Positions 55,208-64,000 of a stretch of DNA of 64,000 nt are shown piece after piece. The notes below the pieces were generated by a model. The model saw nothing but the letters and a program-made list of their open reading frames with translations, was not told the DNA's origin and made no database searches. Numbering within the stretch: the stretch's first letter is position 1; each line of letters starts with the position of its first letter. Source of the stretch: Malonomonas rubra (lineage in GTDB: Bacteria; Desulfobacterota; Desulfuromonadia; Desulfuromonadales; Geopsychrobacteraceae). The translations under genes and the position numbers were made by a program. The DNA is taken from assembly GCF_003247215.1 (NCBI RefSeq), contig NZ_QKAP01000056.1, positions 1 through 64,000 on the forward strand. Reading direction: 5' to 3'.

Positions 55208-57663
55208 CAGCCCAATTCCTCAAGGCGTGATTTCATGTTTCGTAACAGCAGGCTGTTCGCCACGACCGAAACACTGGAAAATGCCATCGCCAGTCCGGCG
55301 AACTCTGGTTTAAGATAAAGACCGAACAGAGGATAAAACAGACCCGCCGCAAGAGGAATCCCCAGGATATTGTAGAAAAACGCCCAGAACAGATTCTGTT
55401 TGATTTTAAGCAACGTTTGCCTCCCCAGTCGGATCCCCCGCTCGATATCGAAGAGATCGCCGCCGACCAGAATCAGGTCGCCGGTCTCTTTCGCCACATC
55501 AGTACCACTGCCGATGGCGATGCCGATATCCGCCTGTGCCAGCGCGGGAGCATCATTGATGCCGTCACCGACCATACCGACCAATATGCCTTGCTGCTGA
55601 TACTTGCGCACCACTTCCAGCTTCTGTTCGGGCAGAACTTCTGCTTCGACCTGCTCGATGCCGATTTTTTTCGCAACCGCGTCAGCAGCGACCTGTCGGT
55701 CACCAGTCAGCAGTACCGAATCGATGTTGAGCTTCTGCAGGCGGGAAATAATCTTATCCGCATTCGGTTTGATCACGTCGGTCAAGCCGACCACCCCCAC
55801 CAACTGTTTTTCAAAGGCGAGAAACACCAGCGAATTGCCCGCCGCGGCGAGCCGCTCGACATCAGCAGCGGCAGACGACAGATCAACCCCGGCATCGAGT
55901 AGCAGTTTGGACTGTCCGCAAAGAGCGCTCCGACCATCAACATCCGCCTTGACTCCTTGGCCGCCGACCTCTTCGACATCGTGCTGCACAGCCCATTGCA
56001 GGTTGCGGTGTCGGGCCTCAGCGACAATGCTTTTGGCCAACGGATGGTGACTTGCCTCTTCCAGTCTAGCTGCCGCTTGCAGCACCTCGTCAGCTTTCCA
56101 CCCGTGATAGCAGACAATTTCCGCCAACTGAAAATCACCGCTGGTCAAGGTCCCGGTCTTGTCGAGCAGAAGCATCTGCAATTTAGAAATCTGCTCTAGC
56201 ACCGAAGCTTTTTTAAACAGGATTCCACGCTCCAGACCGACCGAACTTCCCACCATGATTGCCGTCGGCGTTGCCAACCCTAGCGCACAAGGGCAGGCAA
56301 TCACCAGAACCGCTATTGCCATCTGAAAAGCAAACAGAAAACCGCTTTGCACCAACAAGTACCAACTAACGAAGGTCAACAGTGAGACCACCACCACCGT
56401 CGGGACAAAATAGTTGGAAACCCGGTCAGCAATTCGCTGGATCGGCGCTTTGTCGCCTTGTGCTTCTTCGACCAGCCGGACAATCTGTGCCAGAACTGTG
56501 GCTTCGCCAACCCGCGTAGCACGAATCACCAGCCGCCCAGTCCTGTTGATGGTCGCCCCGGTCACCTCAGAGCCAGGCTCCTTGTTGACCGGAACCGCTT
56601 CACCGCTGATCATCGCTTCGTCAACCGCGGCAGTCCCCTCAACAACTTCGCCATCGACCGGGATCTTTTCCCCGGCCCGAACCAACAGCAGATCCCCCGG
56701 CTTGACCTCACTGGCGGCGACCTCCCGCTCCTGTCCAGCATCCAGAAGTACGGCCCGGTCGGCCTGCAACTTCAACAGCTGTTTCAAGGCAGCACCTGCC
56801 CTCCCTTTCGCCCTCGCTTCCAACCACTTGCCGAAGCGAATAAACATGATTAGCATGGCGCTGGTTTCGAAGAAAACCGTGGCTCCGGCACCGAGTAGAC
56901 CAAATACCGCTAATAGCGAGTAGCCGTAAGCCGCAGTGATCCCGAGCGACACCAGCACATCCATGTTGGCGGATCGATTTCGCAACGACTTCCAGGCGCT
57001 GGTGTAAAATCCAATACCGGCAGTAAACTGCGCGATCGACGCCAACAGCGCGTTTACAAGCAAAGTCGCCGAGCCGAACATCGGGAAAAACATCAGCAAC
57101 ATGATCGGTAGCGCACAACTGACTGCAATCAGTAGGTTGATCAACTCCCGACGGGAATCGGGATCAGCTGAATCTTCCGGTTTTTCAGCCAGCGCCTTGT
57201 AACCAGCAGCATCGACAGCGGAAAAAACTTTTTCTTTTGTCAGCAGGGTCGAGTCGAACTCAACCTGCCCGAAATTGCCGGCCAGATTAACAACCGCGCG
57301 GCCGATCCCGGGCAATTCAAGTAATCGTTTTTCGATGGTCGACGCACAAGAGGCGCAGCTCATCCCCTGAATGGAGAAACGCAATGATTCGGTTTGTCCG
57401 CTGATTTCGATACCCTCTGGTACACTACTGGTTTCAGCCACCATCTGTGGTGCTTCGGTTGAAAATCCGGCCTCGTGTAAAGCGGCAAGGATCGGCTCGA
57501 GACCAGGCGCTTTGGAGTTGAAGTAAATTTTCGCCCGCTTCTCCTCAAGCGAGACAGAGACCTTTTCTACCTGCGAAAAAGCTTCGATCAGACCGGTGAC
57601 CCGGGCTACGCATTTCTGGCATTTCATGCCTAAAACTGGTATTTCTTCGGGCATAATCTTCAT
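55207..57663 (-). CDS. Copper-type heavy-metal P-type ATPase
   Basis: 818 residues. Two N-terminal metal-binding domains carry CQKC (residues 15-18) and CASC (near 100-103). Eight membrane helices follow, with the transport motif VIACPCALGLATPTAIMVGS near 450. The phosphorylation site is LLLDKTGTLTSGDF, the P1B histidine segment is ASHHPLAKSI, and the hinge is VGMVGDGINDAPALAQADIG. CPC with two CxxC domains points to Cu(I) export from the cytoplasm, as in CopA. The start could equally be an ATG three codons in. It lies six bases after the DUF512 gene. Confidence 0.95.
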   Translation of the reverse strand: MKIMPEEIPVLGMKCQKCVARVTGLIEAFSQVEKVSVSLEEKRAKIYFNSKAPGLEPILAALHEAGFSTEAPQMVAETSSVPEGIEISGQTESLRFSIQGMSCASCASTIEKRLLELPGIGRAVVNLAGNFGQVEFDSTLLTKEKVFSAVDAAGYKALAEKPEDSADPDSRRELINLLIAVSCALPIMLLMFFPMFGSATLLVNALLASIAQFTAGIGFYTSAWKSLRNRSANMDVLVSLGITAAYGYSLLAVFGLLGAGATVFFETSAMLIMFIRFGKWLEARAKGRAGAALKQLLKLQADRAVLLDAGQEREVAASEVKPGDLLLVRAGEKIPVDGEVVEGTAAVDEAMISGEAVPVNKEPGSEVTGATINRTGRLVIRATRVGEATVLAQIVRLVEEAQGDKAPIQRIADRVSNYFVPTVVVVSLLTFVSWYLLVQSGFLFAFQMAIAVLVIACPCALGLATPTAIMVGSSVGLERGILFKKASVLEQISKLQMLLLDKTGTLTSGDFQLAEIVCYHGWKADEVLQAAARLEEASHHPLAKSIVAEARHRNLQWAVQHDVEEVGGQGVKADVDGRSALCGQSKLLLDAGVDLSSAAADVERLAAAGNSLVFLAFEKQLVGVVGLTDVIKPNADKIISRLQKLNIDSVLLTGDRQVAADAVAKKIGIEQVEAEVLPEQKLEVVRKYQQQGILVGMVGDGINDAPALAQADIGIAIGSGTDVAKETGDLILVGGDLFDIERGIRLGRQTLLKIKQNLFWAFFYNILGIPLAAGLFYPLFGLYLKPEFAGLAMAFSSVSVVANSLLLRNMKSRLEELG

Positions 57664-57669
57664 TCCGTT

Positions 57670-58983
57670 TCAACAGTGCACCACACTGACAGATCCGCCT
57701 GCCAGCGCTTCCAGCCCCTCCAGCACTCCCCACGGTGAACTCTCCACCACCACCACCGGGACCTCGAGCGCCTTCTCCAGATCCTCGACCGACAGGTCAT
57801 CAAGCAGCAATCGTTCCCCTTCTTTTAGCATCACATCAGGAAGCAAAAGTCCCTGCCCCAAATCATGTCGCTGTAACTGTTCAATCAGATCGGTTCCGGT
57901 CAAGAGCCCGGTAACCGTCACATCACTACCGAAAAATCGATTTTCTACCGCAAGAACCGATAACTCAACACCAGTGCGTACTGCCATCCGTTCGGCAAAA
58001 CCATGCAGCTCGCGGCTGAATGAATGGCCAGTTACCAGACTGGCCTTTTTCAGCTCAAGCGGTTCCGCCTCCAGCAGTACTTCGGAAACTTGCTGTCTAA
58101 ACTGGGCGATCAATCCGACGCCATTTCCAATTTGCGCCAGGTTTTCGTAGACCGAAATTTCCGGGAGTTCCTCGCCAGCCTGCAAATAAATCTCATCGGC
58201 AGGAAACACAAAGCGGCTCCCCTTTTCCGCCAGATATTGCTGCTGAAGCTGCTCGATTTGATACAGAATAGTCCGGGCTTCCGTGGTAGTCAGCTTGCGG
58301 AGTTCAGGCAAGTGCTGACGGTGAGCTGTCAACCCGACCGGCACGACCGCCAAGGAAGCTACCTGTGGATAAAAGTCAGCCAGATCGGAAATCGATTTTT
58401 CCAGCACATCACCATCGTTGTATCCAGGGCAGACAACAATCTGGCAATGCAGCTCGATCCCCCCGGAGGTCAGCCTTTCGATCTGTGGCAGGATCGGCGG
58501 CGCCTCGCAGCCGAGCAGTTGCCGGCGCAGCGGATCATCAGTCGTATGCACTGAAATATAGAGTGGTGACAGTTGTTGTCTGAGAATACGTTGCAAATCT
58601 GCTTCGTGCAGATTACTCAAGGTGATATAGGAACCGTAAAGGTAGGAAAAGCGGTAATCCTCATCTTTGATATAGAGCGAGCGACGCATCCCTTGAGGCA
58701 ATTGATGCACAAAACAGAAAATGCAGTTGTTGCCGCACTGCTTCGGCTGGGGATGTTCAATCTGAAGGCCGAGATCTTCTTCCGACTCCTTTTCGATCTC
58801 GCATTCCCAGACCTCTTCATCCCGGCGCAGGATTTCCAGATGCAGTTTTTCTGCCTCGATGTGACGATAATAGTCAACCAAATCCGCTATTGGCTGCTGA
58901 TTGATCGCCAGCAACATATCCCCTGGATCCAAGCCCAATTCTGCGGCATAACTTCCTGGTTCAACTGATTCGATACGAAGCAT
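57670..58983 (-). CDS. DUF512 / PDZ radical SAM-type protein
   Basis: 437 residues. The N-terminal PDZ domain is SYAAELGLDPGDMLLAINQQ. A C-x3-C-x2-C cluster (CGNNCIFCFVHQLP) follows near residue 83, then an elongated radical SAM-like barrel (YGSYITLSNLHEADLQRILR, PLYISVHTTDDPLRRQLLGC) and the C-terminal DUF512 domain (VTGHSFSRELHGFAERM). Conserved in anaerobes, with no established reaction. It precedes the copper ATPase gene by six bases and probably starts that transcript. The chain ends in VVHC at a TGA. Confidence 0.92.
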   Translation of the reverse strand: MLRIESVEPGSYAAELGLDPGDMLLAINQQPIADLVDYYRHIEAEKLHLEILRRDEEVWECEIEKESEEDLGLQIEHPQPKQCGNNCIFCFVHQLPQGMRRSLYIKDEDYRFSYLYGSYITLSNLHEADLQRILRQQLSPLYISVHTTDDPLRRQLLGCEAPPILPQIERLTSGGIELHCQIVVCPGYNDGDVLEKSISDLADFYPQVASLAVVPVGLTAHRQHLPELRKLTTTEARTILYQIEQLQQQYLAEKGSRFVFPADEIYLQAGEELPEISVYENLAQIGNGVGLIAQFRQQVSEVLLEAEPLELKKASLVTGHSFSRELHGFAERMAVRTGVELSVLAVENRFFGSDVTVTGLLTGTDLIEQLQRHDLGQGLLLPDVMLKEGERLLLDDLSVEDLEKALEVPVVVVESSPWGVLEGLEALAGGSVSVVHC

Positions 58984-59032
58984 TTTGCGACTCTCAAAAG
59001 AAGCTTACGTGCTGATTATAACACTCGGGAGA

Positions 59033-59069
59033 AAACAAAACAGGGGCAATGCCCTTTGCACCGCCCCTG
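59033..59069 (-). terminator. Terminator of the mutL-miaA-hfq group
   Basis: On the minus strand CAGGGGC and GCCCCTG pair around a 15-base loop and run into TTTTGTTTTC, 30 bases past the hfq stop. Confidence 0.85.
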
Positions 59070-59098
59070 CTTCATCTGTCTTTGTGTTAAAACTAGGA

Positions 59099-59332
59099 TT
59101 AGTCGCGACCACCATGCAGACGGAAATTCCCATCAACCGAAGTAATCGAACTGATCGCGTGCTTATAAATCAGGATGTCACCATCGCTTTCAGCGAGCAC
59201 ACAAAAACTGTCAAACGACTTGATGTAACCTTCCAACTTGTCCCCTGACATCATTACAATATTCACTTTAACCCGTTCCTTGCGGGCCTGATTCAGGTAC
59301 TGATCCTGAATATTAAAGGGTGACTTAGGCAT
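59099..59332 (-). CDS. hfq: RNA chaperone Hfq
   Basis: 77 residues. The Sm1 motif region FNIQDQYLNQARKERVKVNI with VMMSGDKLEGYIKSFDSF, and the Sm2 motif DILIYKHAISSITSVDG, are complete. The Lys-His pair of the RNA-binding face is in YKHAIS. It forms the hexamer that pairs small RNAs with mRNAs. The ATG after AAAGGAG decides the start, which overlaps the 3' end of miaA by eight bases. The order mutL-miaA-hfq is widespread. Confidence 0.98.
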   Translation of the reverse strand: MPKSPFNIQDQYLNQARKERVKVNIVMMSGDKLEGYIKSFDSFCVLAESDGDILIYKHAISSITSVDGNFRLHGGRD

Positions 59333-60269
59333 ATCCGCTCCTTTGTTGACTGATAAAATCCTCAATAGACCGTAACACTCTACCAGACTCCGTTAAGGAA
59401 TCAACCCAAATTATTTCGGGTTCTTTCCTGAACCAAGTCAACTGCCGCTTTGCATACTGCCTAGTGGCTGTCTGGATTTCCTCCAGCATCTGCTGATGAC
59501 TGTCCGGCACATGCAGATAACGCAGCACCTCTCGATACCCGAGAGTCTGCAATGCCTTGAGATCTGCAGAGTATAGTCCGACCAAGCCCTGTACCTCCTC
59601 AATCAGCCCCTCCGCAATCATCTGCTCAGTTCGCAGATCGATCCGCCGGTAAAGTTCCGCCCGTTCCTGAGCAGGCGCAAACTTCATGACCCGATAGGGC
59701 TGATCTGCGAACTGATGTTCTTCCTGCAGTTCCGTCAGTGTTCTCCCACTGACATAATAAACCTCTAGCGCGCGCACCAGCCGGACAACATTGTTCGGAT
59801 GAATCCGTTCAGCAGCCACTGGGTCAATGCTTGCCAATTCGGCATGAAGCGCTCCTACGCCCTCTTCCAACTCACGTTGATGCAATCGATCACGCAAAAT
59901 CTGGTCACCGGTTGGGGTATCGGCCAGACCGCCCAGCAACGCCCTGATGTAAAGACCTGTGCCGCCAACAACACAGGGGATATTCCCCCGGCCATCAATC
60001 TCTTCGATCAGCGGTCGCGCCTGATCAACATACTGGGCGACCGAAAATTCCTGATCCGGATCGATCAGATCGATCATATGATGCGGAACCCGCGCCTGCT
60101 CTTCGGCGGTTGCCTTGGCGGTACCGACATCCATCTGCCGATAAACCTGACGGGAATCTGCAGAAATGATTTCAATCGGAAACCGCTTTGCCAACTGTAA
60201 CGACCAACCGGTCTTTCCACTTGCCGTCGGTCCACAGACCACCAGCACTGGAATCTTCGTCCGCCTCAT
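59325..60269 (-). CDS. miaA: tRNA dimethylallyltransferase
   Basis: 314 residues. P-loop VVCGPTASGKTGWSLQLAKR at about 10-29, SADSRQVYRQMDVGTAKA near 37, HHMIDLIDPDQEFSVAQYVD and VVGGTGLYIRALLGGL follow, and RYAKRQLTWFRKEP-type residues close the core (QYAKRQLTWFRKE). It adds dimethylallyl to A37 of tRNAs reading UNN codons. It sits four bases after mutL and overlaps hfq. Confidence 0.98.
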   Translation of the reverse strand: MRRTKIPVLVVCGPTASGKTGWSLQLAKRFPIEIISADSRQVYRQMDVGTAKATAEEQARVPHHMIDLIDPDQEFSVAQYVDQARPLIEEIDGRGNIPCVVGGTGLYIRALLGGLADTPTGDQILRDRLHQRELEEGVGALHAELASIDPVAAERIHPNNVVRLVRALEVYYVSGRTLTELQEEHQFADQPYRVMKFAPAQERAELYRRIDLRTEQMIAEGLIEEVQGLVGLYSADLKALQTLGYREVLRYLHVPDSHQQMLEEIQTATRQYAKRQLTWFRKEPEIIWVDSLTESGRVLRSIEDFISQQRSGYA

Positions 60270-60273
60270 CGCG

Positions 60274-62124
60274 CTACTGCCGCCGGAACAATCGTTCGAT
60301 TTCGGTCAGCGTCAGCCGTTGCAGCACCGGTCGACCATGCGGACAATTGGCTTTGAAATCGATCTGATCGAGTTCCCGCAACAAAGCCTTGCTCTCCGCG
60401 ATCGACAATCCCTGATTGGCGCGAATCACACCGTGACAGGCCATCAGAATCAAAATCTCGTCGATCGATTCCTGCAGTTTGCCGGCCCGCCCGACCTTTT
60501 CGAGCTCCAAGGCCACATCAATCACCAGCGGAGCAACATCTCTGCCGACCAGCACCTGTGGGATCGTCTTCAAGGCAAACGACTTGCCGCCAAAGGGCTC
60601 AATTTCAAATCCGAGCCGGCCCAACTCCGCACGGTTTTCCTCCAGCGCGTTGGCACTGCGGTAATCAAGCTCAAGCAGTTCCGGAAACATCAATGCCTGA
60701 CTTATCACGGCGCCTTCGGCATAGGAATGACGCAACTTCTCAAAGCCGATCCGCTCATGGGCAGCATGTTGATCAACCAGGATCAGGTCGTCACCGTCTT
60801 GGCAAAGCAAGTAGCTTTGGTGATACTGCCCAAGAATCTGCAAACCGGAAAAGAAACCCTGTGGCGCTGTTGCCGGAAGCACCAGCTGCTCAACCGGCTC
60901 AGGCCTTTCTGCTGTTGGTTCAGCGGCATTGGGCGGAACCACATTTTCCTTCATAGTAACCAGTGGGTCCGAAACATATTCGGCGACCGGCTCATTTGTG
61001 ACCGACGAAATTTCAATGCGAGATGGCGGATATTCCTTTTTCCCTGCCTTCAAAGGAGGAATCATTGCTACCCTGTCAAAAACCTCACCCTCTTTAGCAG
61101 TGGAGTCCTCCTGCAGCCAGTCAGCCGGGCGAAGCGTCTGCCTGATTCTGTCGGAAATAAAATCGTGTATCAACCCCTGATCGCGGAAACGAACCTCATG
61201 CTTGGTCGGATGAACATTAACATCGACCAGCGCCGGATCGATCTGCAGAAACAAGGTGACAACCGGATAACGACCCTTCATCAGCAAATGGCGATACCCT
61301 TCCATCACTGCATGTTGAACCACCCGGTCACGAATGTAACGGCCGTTGATAAAGGTATAGATATGGCTGGCGGCCGAACGGGTCAGTTGCGGCTGGGAAA
61401 GCAAACCGCGTAAATTCAGATCCGCCCCTCCCTCCTGTTCAACTTCCAGCATATCTTTAAGCAGGGAGCGTCCGAGCAACGCTGCGAAACGCTCGCGCAA
61501 CCCTTTTTCACGACGCAGATCGAGCAACATCCGCTCATTATGTTTCAAGCGGAAACAGACATTCGGATTCGCCAACGCCTGTTTGGTCACCACATCAGCA
61601 GCATGACTCAGCTCGGTCTGCTCTTTGCGCAGAAACTTCCTCCTCGCCGGCAGGTTGAAAAACAGGTTGCGCACCTCCACCACCGTCCCTTGCGGCAGGC
61701 CGATCTCCTCTGCCCGCCTCACAGTTCCTCCCTCGGCATAAATTTGTTGGCCGAGGCCATCTTCATTGTCGCAGGTTTGCAGCAGAAAACGTGACACTGA
61801 GGCGATGGAAGCCAGCGCTTCGCCCCGGAAACCGAGTGTCTGCAGCGCAAACAGGTCCTCATCCGTGTTGATCTTACTTGTCGCATGCCGCTCCAAGGAC
61901 AGGAAGGCATCCTGTCGATTCATGCCACAGCCGTTATCGGCGATCCTGATCAGCTTTTTCCCTCCCGACTGCAACTCGATCAAGATTTCCGTCGCTCCAG
62001 CATCAAGAGAGTTTTCCAGCAATTCTTTCACCACAGACGAGGGACGCTCTACGACTTCGCCAGCAGCAATTTTATTGCACAACGCTTCGGGAAGGACATG
62101 TATGGTACTTTGTAATGTAGACAT
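60274..62124 (-). CDS. mutL: DNA mismatch repair protein MutL
   Basis: 616 residues. GHKL ATPase motifs: KIAAGEVVERPSSVVKELLE, DNGCGMNRQDAFLSLERHAT, TLGFRGEALASIASVSRFLL and GTVVEVRNLFFNLPARRKFL. A variable linker (about 335-430) joins the C-terminal dimerisation domain (LLCQDGDDLILVDQHAAHER, ACHGVIRANQGLSIAE, CPHGRPVLQRLT). VDQHAAHERI is the metal-site motif typical of MutL proteins with endonuclease activity. No good ribosome site precedes the ATG. It probably leads the mutL-miaA-hfq transcript. Confidence 0.98.
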   Translation of the reverse strand: MSTLQSTIHVLPEALCNKIAAGEVVERPSSVVKELLENSLDAGATEILIELQSGGKKLIRIADNGCGMNRQDAFLSLERHATSKINTDEDLFALQTLGFRGEALASIASVSRFLLQTCDNEDGLGQQIYAEGGTVRRAEEIGLPQGTVVEVRNLFFNLPARRKFLRKEQTELSHAADVVTKQALANPNVCFRLKHNERMLLDLRREKGLRERFAALLGRSLLKDMLEVEQEGGADLNLRGLLSQPQLTRSAASHIYTFINGRYIRDRVVQHAVMEGYRHLLMKGRYPVVTLFLQIDPALVDVNVHPTKHEVRFRDQGLIHDFISDRIRQTLRPADWLQEDSTAKEGEVFDRVAMIPPLKAGKKEYPPSRIEISSVTNEPVAEYVSDPLVTMKENVVPPNAAEPTAERPEPVEQLVLPATAPQGFFSGLQILGQYHQSYLLCQDGDDLILVDQHAAHERIGFEKLRHSYAEGAVISQALMFPELLELDYRSANALEENRAELGRLGFEIEPFGGKSFALKTIPQVLVGRDVAPLVIDVALELEKVGRAGKLQESIDEILILMACHGVIRANQGLSIAESKALLRELDQIDFKANCPHGRPVLQRLTLTEIERLFRRQ

Positions 62125-62136
62125 CTGTTATCCACG

Positions 62137-62172
62137 AAAAAAGATAGCGATCGTTGACCACCGACCGCTATC
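62137..62172 (-). terminator. Terminator after the ExeA-type pseudogene
   Basis: On the minus strand GATAGCG and CGCTATC pair, with extra partial pairing inside, followed by a run of six T. It lies between the pseudogene and mutL. Confidence 0.85.
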
Positions 62173-62204
62173 AGAAAAATTCATTTCTTATCTCTTGCGA
62201 ACAG

Positions 62205-63094
62205 CTATTTATTTTCTAGATTCTCAAAAAACGTTTCGCTATCGCCATCGGTTTCAGTCCCCTTGGCTCTGGCGCTCATTTCAATCAAGCCGAAATCCTC
62301 TGCCACATTCTTGATGATCCTGGAGTTTACCTTGCCAACACAGCAAAGATACGTTTCGAACAGGGCATTATCGCAGATGGTGTTGATCAGGCGAGGCCCG
62401 CCACCGGTTAGTTGATGGATCAACGGTAAAGTATCCGGTTCAAAAGGCGACTCCTTGGTTCTGGCCACCTTCAAGCGATGGTTGACATAGGAAACGCTCG
62501 CATCATCTGACAAGGGGCGCAAGGCATACCGAAACGCCACCCGCTGAGCCAGTGGTTCGTCCAGCTTCAAGGTGTTATCAAGTTCAGATAAACCAAAGAA
62601 AATAATATTAAGTAGCTTCTTGCTGGGAATTTCAAGGTTCAACAGCCCCCTGGAACTCTTCCTTCAATTCCTTGCTTTGCAGCATTTGCGCTTCATCGAT
62701 CAGGACAACTGCCTTGCGTCCCTCTGCTTCGATCTGCATCAACCGCTCGTAGAGCTATTTGAGCATTTTCAGCGGACTGATCTCAGGGTTGCTGACCCCC
62801 AACTGCATACAGATGCGTGACAGGATCCATTCGGGGGTTACCTCTGAGTGAATCATTCCCAGAAGTGACGACTCATACTTAATTGATCGGCAGCTCCTCG
62901 AGCATCCGCCTAGCCAAAGTGGTTTTGCCGGTACCGACGCCTCCCACCAAAACAGCCAGACCTTTATCTGAATCGACCGAATACTTCAATCTCAGCAGAG
63001 CCTGGGTATGCTGATCACTATCAAAATAGAACTTATCGTTCGGAGCGTTTGAAGAGGGTTCCCGGTCGAAGTGGAAATAATTTGTATATCCCAT
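62205..63094 (-). pseudogene. ExeA/GspA-type AAA ATPase gene with three lesions
   Basis: The intact start reads MGYTNYFHFDREPSSNAPND, then Walker A VLVGGVGTGKTTLARRMLEE and stops after LPIN. One frame away the protein resumes: YESSLLGMIHSEVTPEWILS with RICMQLG, then an in-frame TAG after KMLK, then LYERLMQIEAEGRKAVVLID with the Walker B box EAQML. A second frameshift near 62645 leads into LNLEIPSKKLLNIIFFGLSE and RPLSDDASVSYVNHRL, ending normally at 62205. The whole is a standard ExeA-like ATPase carrying two frameshifts and one nonsense codon. Three independent lesions make sequencing error less likely. It follows a TPR protein gene, a common pairing in this group. Confidence 0.88.
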
Positions 63095-63130
63095 ACGTCA
63101 TCCTCTTGTGAGCAACAGACTGTACAGGAA

Positions 63131-64000
63131 CTACAGAAAGGAAACACGCTCCTTATTGGTAATTTCCTCAGCTTCGATTCCGAGCAGCCCCTGAAGCGTG
63201 GCAATCTTCTCTTTCACGTTTCGATAGCTTTCATCTTGCGACATAACAACCCGATAACTGCTCAAAGCCTCTTCGAGGCGTTCCGATTTTTCGTAGAGGG
63301 AGGCAAGTTCGAAACCGAGGCTCAACCGCTGCTCAGCTTCAAGATGTGGGGAATCAAGCGCTTGCTGATACATCAGCTCAGCGTTGGCAAAATCGCTTCT
63401 GTCTGAAAAGCAAAGGCCTTTTAACGTCTGACAGTCGACGTAGCGGGAAGGATCCTTCTCCGCCTTTGTGAATTCGCTAATGGCATCATCGAGCAGCCCC
63501 ATTTCCCGATAAGCGATACCAAGATTGTAATGAGACTCCATGTCATCAGCCGCAATCTGCTCATCGACATCGGTACGGAAGATCTTCTTATCTTCACTTT
63601 CATCATCCAGTGCCGAAAAGAATTCGTCCTCCTCCTCACCGGCATCTTCCGACAGAAACTCAACAGAAAGGTCTTGCTCAATAACCGCATCTTCTTCATG
63701 AGCAAGGTGCTTGAGAATGACGTTCAGTTTTTGCTGGCATTCTTCGGAGTCAGGCACGTTAGTAAGAACTTCGCTACAGAGCTTCTCCGCTTCGGTGTAC
63801 AATCCTTGCTGAATATAGAACTCTGCCTCTTCAAGTTTAGCGGCAATATCGAACGCAGTGCCAGATGGCTCGTCAATACCTTCATCGTCTAAGTCAAAAG
63901 ACAACTCCAGCTCATCCTCGGCTGGCGCCAATTCTTCATCTTCTTTTAGGTCAAGCCGAATGGCGCTCTCTTCTTCTGAGGGGTTCACCTCAGGTTCGGC
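63131..64000 (-). CDS. TPR-repeat protein, 3' part (gene continues past the window)
   Basis: At least 289 codons, open to the right edge; the visible part has no signal peptide, and the gene very likely begins outside. The first 130 visible residues are strongly acidic with Asp/Glu-rich linkers between two short TPR-like units (EAEFYIQQGLYTEAEKLCSE). Clear TPRs follow: SHYNLGIAYREMGLLDDAIS, DRSDFANAELMYQQALDSPH and LASLYEKSERLEEALSSYRV. It may be the C-terminal scaffold part of a large acidic TPR protein. It is 36 bases upstream of the broken ExeA-type ATPase gene and probably co-transcribed with it. Confidence 0.8.
   Translation of the reverse strand, partial: AEPEVNPSEEESAIRLDLKEDEELAPAEDELELSFDLDDEGIDEPSGTAFDIAAKLEEAEFYIQQGLYTEAEKLCSEVLTNVPDSEECQQKLNVILKHLAHEEDAVIEQDLSVEFLSEDAGEEEDEFFSALDDESEDKKIFRTDVDEQIAADDMESHYNLGIAYREMGLLDDAISEFTKAEKDPSRYVDCQTLKGLCFSDRSDFANAELMYQQALDSPHLEAEQRLSLGFELASLYEKSERLEEALSSYRVVMSQDESYRNVKEKIATLQGLLGIEAEEITNKERVSFL

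Noticed and set aside
57670..57690. Terminal VVHC-TGA of the DUF512 protein as Sec read-through
   Set aside because: No conserved redox motif, and the next gene's start follows immediately; the stop is ordinary.
60166..61413. Long plus-strand open frame (415 codons) opposite mutL
   Set aside because: It lies wholly antisense to a well-conserved gene, has no ribosome site and no recognisable domain. It is a composition shadow.
62760..62780. TAG in the ExeA-type gene as a pyrrolysine codon
   Set aside because: The same gene also has two frameshifts, and the position is not a known Pyl site.

Overview
The window looks like chromosome from a Gram-negative anaerobe of the Desulfuromonadales/Geobacterales type (former Deltaproteobacteria). 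This is an inference from gene content: a single-chain pyruvate carboxylase, many lipoproteins, a sigma-54 activator, several receiver/kinase proteins, a trimeric-type purine phosphorylase beside an MTA-type phosphorylase, a DUF512 radical SAM protein, mutL-miaA-hfq, and a candidate selenoprotein. Coding density is high, base composition is moderate, and most genes lie on the minus strand. I saw no rRNA, tRNA or CRISPR array.

Layout. 1-138: 5' part of a probable group IIC intron inserted just behind the pyc terminator. 194-3646: pyc. 3.7-5.6 kb: sparse, with a DUF2799 lipoprotein and the remains of a voltage-gated channel gene. 5.7-8.1 kb (+): M48 lipoprotein peptidase and a sigma-54 activator. 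8.1-14.3 kb (-): typA, then two phosphate transporters of different families, each with a Pho-box promoter and a leader ending in an intrinsic terminator. 14.6-19.7 kb: AsmA-like protein, broken FmdB gene, a retropepsin-like pseudoenzyme, then a minus-strand group of a glutaredoxin-like ORF with in-frame UGA (UPYC), a DUF815 ATPase and a GFA-family protein. 19.7-34 kb: AddAB-type helicase/nuclease pair, glpD, katG, sbcCD. 34-38 kb: small lipoprotein, SseB-like protein, MBL hydrolase, a decayed ORF, family-4 uracil-DNA glycosylase and a PLC-like protein. 38-45 kb: coaBC, MBL hydrolase, YhaM-like nuclease, FAD protein, receiver-kinase, universal stress protein and a response regulator. 45-49.5 kb: purine salvage genes (two phosphorylases and a PfkB kinase) around a TPR lipoprotein, an unknown gene and a frameshifted zinc-ribbon/receiver gene. 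49.6-64 kb: rlmN, ndk, rdgB, rph, amidase, DHH phosphoesterase, TIGR00725 protein, copper-type P-ATPase, DUF512 protein, hfq-miaA-mutL, a broken ExeA-type ATPase gene and the 3' part of a TPR protein gene.

Most notable: (1) the UGA-containing glutaredoxin-like gene with a hairpin at SECIS distance; (2) the paired, collinear Pho-controlled leaders in front of both phosphate transporters; (3) the intron at a terminator; (4) a protease-fold protein that has lost its catalytic Asp-Thr-Gly; and (5) an unusual number of partly decayed genes (channel, FmdB, zinc-ribbon receiver, ExeA, an unknown ORF), which suggests either recent gene erosion or local sequencing errors. Everything is from reading the sequence; no database search or folding programme was run.
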